This document shows, piece by piece, positions 54,028 through 64,000 of a DNA stretch of 64,000 bases (the first letter of the stretch is position 1; the number at the start of each line of letters is the position of its first letter). The position numbers were made by a program, and so were the translations under genes. The notes under the pieces were generated by a model. The model was given only the letters and a program-made list of their open reading frames with translations. It ran no database searches and was not told where the DNA came from. Source of the stretch: Arthrobacter sp. B3I4 (GTDB lineage Bacteria > Actinomycetota > Actinomycetes > Actinomycetales > Micrococcaceae); contig NZ_JAUSYK010000001.1 of assembly GCF_030816855.1 (NCBI RefSeq), forward strand, positions 2,976,001 through 3,040,000, read 5' to 3'.

Positions 54028-56107
54028 CTCCACCTACTCCCATGACGATCCGGTCACCGGGAACAGCCGACCTGATGAACCGGGTCACGTCGCTTTCCAA
54101 CAGTGAGATGCACCCCCAGGTAGGAACGCGGTTGGCGTGCAGGAAGATGGCGAAACCGGCGTTCATCACAATGGGCGAGTCCGGCGGCCGGTTGTAGTTG
54201 ATTACCACGCCCTGGCGGTAGTCGTGCGAAGGACGAGTCGCGTAGTACCACATGTTCTCATCCGGGAAGACGTCAGCGCTGGACTCAAAGTACTTGTTGT
54301 AGTTGCCGTTGAGCCGGCCGCCCCAGCGAGAGTAGGAGTTGAGCGTGATGTAGTTCAGTGCCGTTCCCGGGTTCCCCAAGCCGAAGGCGTCGCTGACGGT
54401 GAAGGAGCCGGTCGGCGAGTACTTATTAATGGTCGGTCCGGTCGCAACTCCCGCCCAGGCGAAGCCGCTTTCGCCGGCGTAGCCCGGTACATTCCATTCC
54501 AGGTGATAGCCAGAGTCGCCCTTAAGGCACGTCGCGAACGTCACAGGAGTGCTGGAGTAACGCTCCGCTATGGCGAAAGACACCCGCTTTGCGCCGGCTG
54601 TGTCATACCTCAAGCCTCCCCGGTTAATTGCTTCGCAATATCCCACCGGGGTCACGTGTAGCGTCACCCTGCCGTCTGGTTCCCAGTCGAGCCAGCCCCA
54701 TTGGTAGTACTGCCGGCATCCGGCTGCACTGCAGTATTCGGGGCTGTTGGGGTAGCCCAGGGTGCTGGCCCCGTTTCCGCGCTGGTTGTAATACACGCGG
54801 ATGGCGCCTCCGGCAGGCTGCGCCCCTGTACTGGGAGACCAGAAAATGGTTGCACGCTCAAAGTCTTGGGAGCAGCCGTCGCCGGGCAATCCGCACACTT
54901 CCCGACCGGTCGGATACCCCAGCCAGCTGTTCTCGAAGCCCAATTCCGCCCAGCGGGTCCGGATCGCACCCCATGTGGGCTGCGCGCCGGTGCCAGCCGA
55001 CCACATCATTGCTCCACGCTGAAAGCCCTGATAGCACCCGGACCTGGTGAGACCGCAAACTTCACGTCCGGTGGGGTAGCCGAGGCCGCTTTTCTCCGAC
55101 CCCAGTTCAACCCAACGGGTGCGGATTCCGCCCCATGTGGGCTGTGCCCCCGTGCCAGGCGACCACATCATCGTCCCGCGTTGAAAGTTCTGGGAGCAGC
55201 CGTTACCCGAAAGGCCGCACAGTTCGCCGCCAACCGGGTATCCAAGGCCGCCGTTTTGCCCGGCAAGCTCCGCCCAGCGCGGAGCGATCGCGCCGCCCAC
55301 GTCCCAGGCACCTGCGGAAGCGGACCAGGCGATGGAGCCGCGTTCAAAATGCTGAAGACATCCGCCCTCTACGAGCCCGCATGTCATCGCGCCAGCGGGG
55401 TAGCCCAAGCGGCCCGCAGCGCCTCCGATCTGGCTCCAGCGCAAACCGATGCCGCCGCTGAGGGGAACCGCGCCGTTCGCGGCCGACCAGTAGAAGGTGC
55501 CGGACTGGAACGCTTGGGAGCACCCGCCACCTGGCAGACCGCAGCTTTCGGAGGAGACGGGGTACTTCAGCCAAGAGCTCTCGGCTCCGAGCCGCTTCCA
55601 CTGGCCACCAATGGCACCGTTCCATACGGCAACGGCGCCGGTTGCGGACGTCCAGTAAATGGAGCCCCCCGCGAAGTCGCGTTTGCAGCCGTCGGCAGCC
55701 AGTTCGCAGACGGCAGGCGCCAGCGCGGCGCCATACGAACCGGTCGGCCCGCCCAGGGCCTTCCACTTCTCATCAATGGCGGCGGGGCCATCTGCCACCA
55801 CCGCGGCACCGCCATTTACTGCAGGATCCTTTGAGGCGTCTGCTGTGGGGACTGCGCTCGGAGTCGGCTCAGCCGAGGCAGTCGCCGTCGGCGTGACCTC
55901 AGGAGAAGCAGCCGTCGGAGTCGGCGTGGGACCGGAACTACTATCGCTACTGGGAGTCGACGTCGGAGTTGGAGCCACGGCGGTCCCGGTGGGGCTGGTA
56001 GGCGGAGCCGGCGCGGTGGTGGCAGATACCGGTGCTATTGCACCGAGAGAGAGTATGCCTGCCAAAGCGGCAGCGGCGCAGATGCGCCCAATGGGCCTTT
56101 TAATCAA
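54014..56107 (-). CDS. secreted LGFP-repeat protein with an L,D-transpeptidase-like domain
   Basis: About 697 aa. TTG at 56107 is chosen because GGGGGA lies 4 nt upstream (another TTG four codons up lacks it). Signal peptide RPIGRICAAAALAGILSLGA then Thr/Pro/Ala-rich linker. Seven LGFP repeats of about 54 residues (GLGYPTGREVCGL, GxCSQxFQRGTMMWSPGTGAQPTWG; paired Cys in each). The C-terminal domain (about 500-697) has FLHANRVPTWGCISLLESDV, matching the His/Ser-X-Gly-Cys signature of YkuD/ErfK transpeptidases. LGFP repeats are known in corynebacterial wall proteins and may bind the cell envelope. Likely peptidoglycan cross-linking or hydrolysis, inferred. Confidence 0.88.
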   Translation of the reverse strand: MIKRPIGRICAAAALAGILSLGAIAPVSATTAPAPPTSPTGTAVAPTPTSTPSSDSSSGPTPTPTAASPEVTPTATASAEPTPSAVPTADASKDPAVNGGAAVVADGPAAIDEKWKALGGPTGSYGAALAPAVCELAADGCKRDFAGGSIYWTSATGAVAVWNGAIGGQWKRLGAESSWLKYPVSSESCGLPGGGCSQAFQSGTFYWSAANGAVPLSGGIGLRWSQIGGAAGRLGYPAGAMTCGLVEGGCLQHFERGSIAWSASAGAWDVGGAIAPRWAELAGQNGGLGYPVGGELCGLSGNGCSQNFQRGTMMWSPGTGAQPTWGGIRTRWVELGSEKSGLGYPTGREVCGLTRSGCYQGFQRGAMMWSAGTGAQPTWGAIRTRWAELGFENSWLGYPTGREVCGLPGDGCSQDFERATIFWSPSTGAQPAGGAIRVYYNQRGNGASTLGYPNSPEYCSAAGCRQYYQWGWLDWEPDGRVTLHVTPVGYCEAINRGGLRYDTAGAKRVSFAIAERYSSTPVTFATCLKGDSGYHLEWNVPGYAGESGFAWAGVATGPTINKYSPTGSFTVSDAFGLGNPGTALNYITLNSYSRWGGRLNGNYNKYFESSADVFPDENMWYYATRPSHDYRQGVVINYNRPPDSPIVMNAGFAIFLHANRVPTWGCISLLESDVTRFIRSAVPGDRIVMGVGGDVFR

Positions 56108-56331
56108 TGAATCCCCCAAAATTCCAAGCTAAAAAGTAGCAGCACCACGTTGGAGACGGCTATGACCGTCAGGACCCGCAGTCGATGTCCATCCCAAAGC
56201 TAGATCACTTTAACCACTTCGCCGCGAACTTTTTGGCCTTAACGACATATCGTTCCCAGATTGTTGTGATGGGAGTCTCAGGCAGCGGCGCAGGCATGTT
56301 TCGAACGGCCGGTTTTGGGGGTTAAAGAGCT

Positions 56332-56357
56332 CAGGCCCCGACGTGTGTCGGGGCCTG
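56332..56357 (-). terminator. rrn operon terminator
   Basis: CAGGCCCCGAC and GTCGGGGCCTG form an 11-bp stem with a GTGT loop, 12 bp past the 5S end; TTTAA follows on the minus strand. Confidence 0.85.
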
Positions 56358-56369
56358 GCTGTAATGGTT

Positions 56370-56488
56370 GTCCGGCGGTGTCCTACTCTCCCACACCCTC
56401 CCGGGTGCAGTACCATCGGCGCTGTGGGTCTTAGCTTCCGGGTTCGGAATGGGACCGGGCGTTTCCCCCACGCTATGACCGCCGTAAC
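56370..56488 (-). rRNA. rrf: 5S ribosomal RNA
   Basis: About 119 nt on the minus strand beginning GTTACGGCGGTCATAGCG and ending GCCGGACAAC; the inner block TTCCGAACCCGGAAGCTAAG is the conserved 5S core. Ends are approximate by 2-3 nt. Confidence 0.93.
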
Positions 56489-56621
56489 CCTGTGTCCGCA
56501 CCCCTGGTGGCCGGCCCTGGTGGGGGGCGGTTTTCCCTGGGTGGGAAATCTTGTGGTTACAACATGTGGTGTTGTATTCAGTTGTTTTGGTTCGTCAAGC
56601 AACGTTCCCGTGGGTTTGGGT

Positions 56622-56655
56622 TTGTTGTTTGGGAACCACATAGTGGACGCAAGCA
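56622..56655. repeat. 3' arm of the 23S processing stem
   Basis: Reads on the plus strand TTGTTGTTTGGGAACC... and is the inverted, nearly exact partner of 59963-59996 on the other side of 23S. In the precursor RNA the two arms pair over about 34 bp, the classic RNase III substrate around 23S. Confidence 0.75.
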
Positions 56656-56725
56656 GTCTTGTCTCTTTCCCCCTCCTTCGTGGTGTGAACGTCTTTTGAA
56701 TCCGTTCACGAAGGTGGGGTGTGTG

Positions 56726-61928
<5,203 letters not shown>

Positions 61929-62072
61929 AGAACAGACACAACCAAAGAACCACGGGAAAACGCGGAACCAGGCTGCACAAAATTTGAAACCAGCTGTAAA
62001 AACCATGCCATCCACGGGGTGGACAACACAGCCAAACAACCAATCAATAAAACAATTGGTATCAACAAACTT

Positions 62073-62099
62073 GGCACACTATTGAGTTCTCAAACAACA
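62073..62099 (-). promoter_or_regulatory. rrn leader antitermination (boxA-like) element
   Basis: Minus strand TGTTGTTTGAGAACTC followed by AATAGTGTGCC. The same core TTTGAGAACT occurs in the 16S-23S spacer, typical of actinobacterial rrn antitermination/processing signals. Confidence 0.7.
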
Positions 62100-62163
62100 G
62101 ACACATTCGAGTACTTCTCGAAACAATTTCTTTTGTTTCGCATTTCCTCGTCGCTACATTTCT

Positions 62164-62192
62164 ACTTTATTGCATTCATTTCTGCTTTGCAA
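62164..62192 (-). promoter_or_regulatory. putative rrn promoter
   Basis: On the minus strand TTGCAA, 17-bp spacer, TAAAGT, within an AT-rich tract; RNA would start about 220-230 nt before the 16S end. Other promoters (P2, P3) may exist in this 180-bp AT-rich region. Confidence 0.45.
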
Positions 62193-62419
62193 ATCCGGCA
62201 TTTTTCCCGGAATTCTGGCAGCAGAAGCAAATCTGCCCAGCAATTATCAAGCAATTTCAATTTCCCGGTGCTATGACCAGGAAGAATTGCTTCTTTTTGT
62301 TGGGGGTTGGTCGCCACTCAGTGGCGGCGACTCAGAAGACATTACACGCTCGACATCGGCCGTGCAAATCGGCCGGTGAGGAGCATGGGGGGTGCGGCAG
62401 CTACAGCGGCGCGACCCGC

Positions 62420-62459
62420 CTTAGCCGGGAACCACGACAGGAACGACATGCCGGCTAAG
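62420..62459 (-). terminator. possible hairpin at the tyrS stop
   Basis: CTTAGCCGG and CCGGCTAAG pair across a 22-nt loop and overlap the tyrS stop codon. No T-run follows, so termination here is only possible. Confidence 0.4.
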
Positions 62460-63768
62460 CTCCGGCCACTTCCACCGTTGCGAGGTTCTTTTTGCCCCGG
62501 CGCAGCAGCAGGTAGCGGCCGTGGAGCAGCTCTTCGGCGCCGATGACGGCGTCGGGATCTGAAATTTTGGCGTTGTTCACGTAGGCGCCGCCCTCCCCCA
62601 CGGTGCGCCGGGCCGCGGACTTGCTCTCGGACAAACCGGTCGCCACAAGCAAGTCGATGATGCCGAGGCCGGAACCCTCCACGGTGGCAGAAGGCAGTTC
62701 CGCCGTCGCGGCCTTCAAACTCTCTGCATCCAGCGCTGTCAGGTCCCCGCCGCCGAACACTGCCGCAGAGGCCGCGATGACTTTTTCGGTGGCGTCGACG
62801 CCGTGCACCAGGGACGTGACCTCGTAGGCAAGTTTCCGCTGGCCTTCGCGGGCGAACGGCCGCTCTACAACTGACGCTTCCAAAGCTTCGATGTCGGCAC
62901 GGCTGAGGAAGGTGAAGACTTTGAGCCGGGCGGCGACGTCGGCGTCGGCGGTGTTGAGCCAGAACTGGTAAAAGGCGTACGGGCTGCACATCTCGGCGTC
63001 GAGCCAGATAGCGTTGCCCTCGCTTTTGCCAAACTTGGTTCCATCCGCGTTGGTGATCAACGGGGTGCCCAGGGCGTGAACGTGCTTGCCCTCAACCTTG
63101 CGGATCAGGTCCGTACCACTCGTAAGGTTGCCCCATTGGTCCGATCCCCCGGTCTGCAGCACACAGCCGTAGTCGCGGAACAGCTGCAGGTAGTCCATCC
63201 CTTGCAGGATCTGGTAGCTGAACTCGGTGTAGCTGATGCCCTCGTCCGAATTCAGCCGCGTGGCCACGATGTCCTTTTTGATCATCGTGCCGACGCGGAA
63301 ATGCTTCCCGATCCCGCGCAGGAAGTCGATGGCGCTCAGTGGGGCGGTCCAGTCGAGATTGTTGACCATCCGCGCCGCGTTGTCGCCGTCGAAGCTGAGG
63401 AAGCGCTGCACCTGGCCTTGCAGCCGGCCGACCCATTCCGCCACGGTTTCCGGGGTGTTGAGCACGCGCTCCGCGGTCTGCCGCGGGTCACCAATGAGGC
63501 CGGTGGAACCGCCCACCAGGCCCAGGGGCTTGTGCCCGGCCAGCTGCAGCCGGCGCATCAGCAGCAGCTGTACAAGGTTGCCCAGGTGCAGGCTCGGTGC
63601 GGTGGGATCGAAGCCGCAGTAGTAGGTGGCGGGGGCGCCGGCGAGCAGCTTTTCCAGCTCCGCCTCGTCGGTGGAGACGTGGACCAGGCCGCGCCATTTC
63701 AGCTCCTGCCAGATGTTGGCGAAGCCGGGGTCGTTCTGTTGGGACTGAAGATTCGTAAGCTCGGGCAC
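62455..63768 (-). CDS. tyrS: tyrosine--tRNA ligase
   Basis: Charges tRNA-Tyr. 437 aa, class I: HIGH variant PSLHLGNLVQL at about 60, TGGSDQWGNLTSG, KMSKS variant GTKFGKSEGN at about 240, and a C-terminal S4 domain (LLVATGLSESKSAARRTVGEGGAYVNNAKI). Standard length. Lies between the rrn operon and the helicase gene, on the same strand as both. In M. tuberculosis tyrS (Rv1689) also sits just before the TPR-HAD-tlyA block, here split by rrn and envelope genes. Confidence 0.97.
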   Translation of the reverse strand: MPELTNLQSQQNDPGFANIWQELKWRGLVHVSTDEAELEKLLAGAPATYYCGFDPTAPSLHLGNLVQLLLMRRLQLAGHKPLGLVGGSTGLIGDPRQTAERVLNTPETVAEWVGRLQGQVQRFLSFDGDNAARMVNNLDWTAPLSAIDFLRGIGKHFRVGTMIKKDIVATRLNSDEGISYTEFSYQILQGMDYLQLFRDYGCVLQTGGSDQWGNLTSGTDLIRKVEGKHVHALGTPLITNADGTKFGKSEGNAIWLDAEMCSPYAFYQFWLNTADADVAARLKVFTFLSRADIEALEASVVERPFAREGQRKLAYEVTSLVHGVDATEKVIAASAAVFGGGDLTALDAESLKAATAELPSATVEGSGLGIIDLLVATGLSESKSAARRTVGEGGAYVNNAKISDPDAVIGAEELLHGRYLLLRRGKKNLATVEVAGA

Positions 63769-63806
63769 GGAATCTAAGTTAGCAGGATCGGTCCGGCGGG
63801 ACGGCC

Positions 63807-63840
63807 CTGCACCGGCTCGTGACAGAGAGAGCCGGTGCAG
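63807..63840 (-). terminator. hairpin after the helicase gene
   Basis: CTGCACCGGCTC pairs with GAGCCGGTGCAG over 12 bp around a 10-nt loop, just past the stop at 63850 and before tyrS. No T-run. Confidence 0.6.
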
Positions 63841-63849
63841 GCCGGGCCG

Positions 63850-64000
63850 CTACTCTTCGATGCCCGCCGGCACGCCGGCGGACGCGATGAGCCGTAACCG
63901 CTGGGTGGGGCGGGTCATCGCCACGTACAGATCCCCCACCCGGCCGTGCTCGTGGTTCAGCATGGTCGACGGTTCCAGTACCACAACGCCGTCGAACTCC
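63850..64000 (-). CDS. C-terminus of a superfamily I (UvrD/HelD-like) helicase, partial
   Basis: Last 49 codons of a minus-strand gene entering from beyond the window, stop TAG at 63850. It reads EFDGVVVLEPSTMLN...GRVGDLYVAMTRPTQRLRLIAS..., in which EFDGVV and YVAMTRPTQRL match motifs V-VI of UvrD/Rep/HelD superfamily I helicases. In actinobacteria HelD/HelR proteins with this end recycle stalled RNA polymerase and give some rifampicin tolerance; which member this is cannot be decided from the tail. It ends IEE and is followed by the hairpin above. Confidence 0.8.
   Translation of the reverse strand, partial: EFDGVVVLEPSTMLNHEHGRVGDLYVAMTRPTQRLRLIASAGVPAGIEE

Larger units (their letters stand above)
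61929..62454. other. rrn leader/promoter region and tyrS 3' flank
   Basis: 526 bp. From 61929 to about 62280 it is AT-rich rrn leader and promoter DNA; 62281-62454 lies after the tyrS stop and holds small hairpins (GTCGCCACT/GTGGCGGCGAC at 62310-62331 region). No gene is supported. Confidence 0.6.

Overview
The window is a 64 kb piece of a high-GC actinobacterial chromosome. Gene content and order point to the Micrococcales, most like Arthrobacter/Pseudarthrobacter. The supports are actinobacterial gene blocks shared with Mycobacterium (PASTA kinase - class II DAHP synthase - PlsC; gcvH - garA - merR - DUF151 - merR; parA - scpA - scpB - rluB - cmk - der; tlyA - nadK - recN; pyrG - Nudix - xerD), high-GC coding with long antisense shadow frames, and an rrn operon with no tRNA in the 16S-23S spacer. 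The genus is an inference; no database search was possible.

Layout. 1-9.2 kb: the 3' part of a PASTA Ser/Thr kinase, DAHP synthase, an acyltransferase, a small esterase, a membrane protein, a ROK glucokinase and an acyl-CoA ligase. 9.3-12.7 kb: pyruvate carboxylase, broken by one extra base just before its biotinyl domain. 13-17 kb: an orphan ParA and the conserved MerR/DUF151/MerR/GarA/GcvH cluster. 17.2-26.3 kb: Fpg-family glycosylase, tRNA-Pro(GGG), then a tightly packed minus-strand block (parA-scpA-scpB-rluB-tyrA-cmk-plsC-der). 26.4-43 kb: an accessory stretch lying between parA and xerD. It holds a dicarboxylate symporter with a divergent two-component system, the methylcitrate (propionate) cluster prpE / gntR-prpD-prpB-prpC, Nudix and membrane proteins, an ECF sigma factor with a membrane partner, and a large DUF222-HNH (13E12-type) protein with a decayed copy of its 5' end beside it. 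43.1-53.3 kb: xerD, Nudix, pyrG, recN, nadK, tlyA, a small protein, a HAD phosphatase and a TPR protein with a long RGD/RKPF repeat tract. 53.4-56.1 kb: a lipoprotein and a secreted LGFP-repeat L,D-transpeptidase-like protein. 56.3-62.3 kb: a complete rrn operon (16S-23S-5S, minus strand) with leader, processing stem and terminator. 62.4-64 kb: tyrS and the C-terminus of a superfamily I helicase.

Metabolic reading. Propionyl-CoA from odd-chain fats or branched amino acids would pass through the methylcitrate cycle (PrpE, PrpC, PrpD, PrpB) to pyruvate and succinate. C4-dicarboxylates would enter by the DctA-type carrier, and pyruvate carboxylase would refill oxaloacetate. PASTA kinase and GarA suggest Ser/Thr-phosphorylation control of central carbon flow, as known in Mycobacterium and Corynebacterium.

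Main unusual point: four genes (pyruvate carboxylase, prpE, the response regulator and the lipoprotein signal peptide) are each restored by removing one base from a G or C run, and a fifth (the esterase N-terminus) may be. All are single-base gains, which suggests consensus errors in the assembly rather than real pseudogenes. I saw no CRISPR array, prophage, insertion sequence or clearly new multi-gene system. The most distinctive content is small-scale: palindromic and 13-bp tandem repeats, repeat-rich proteins, operator-like palindromes and the rRNA processing stem.
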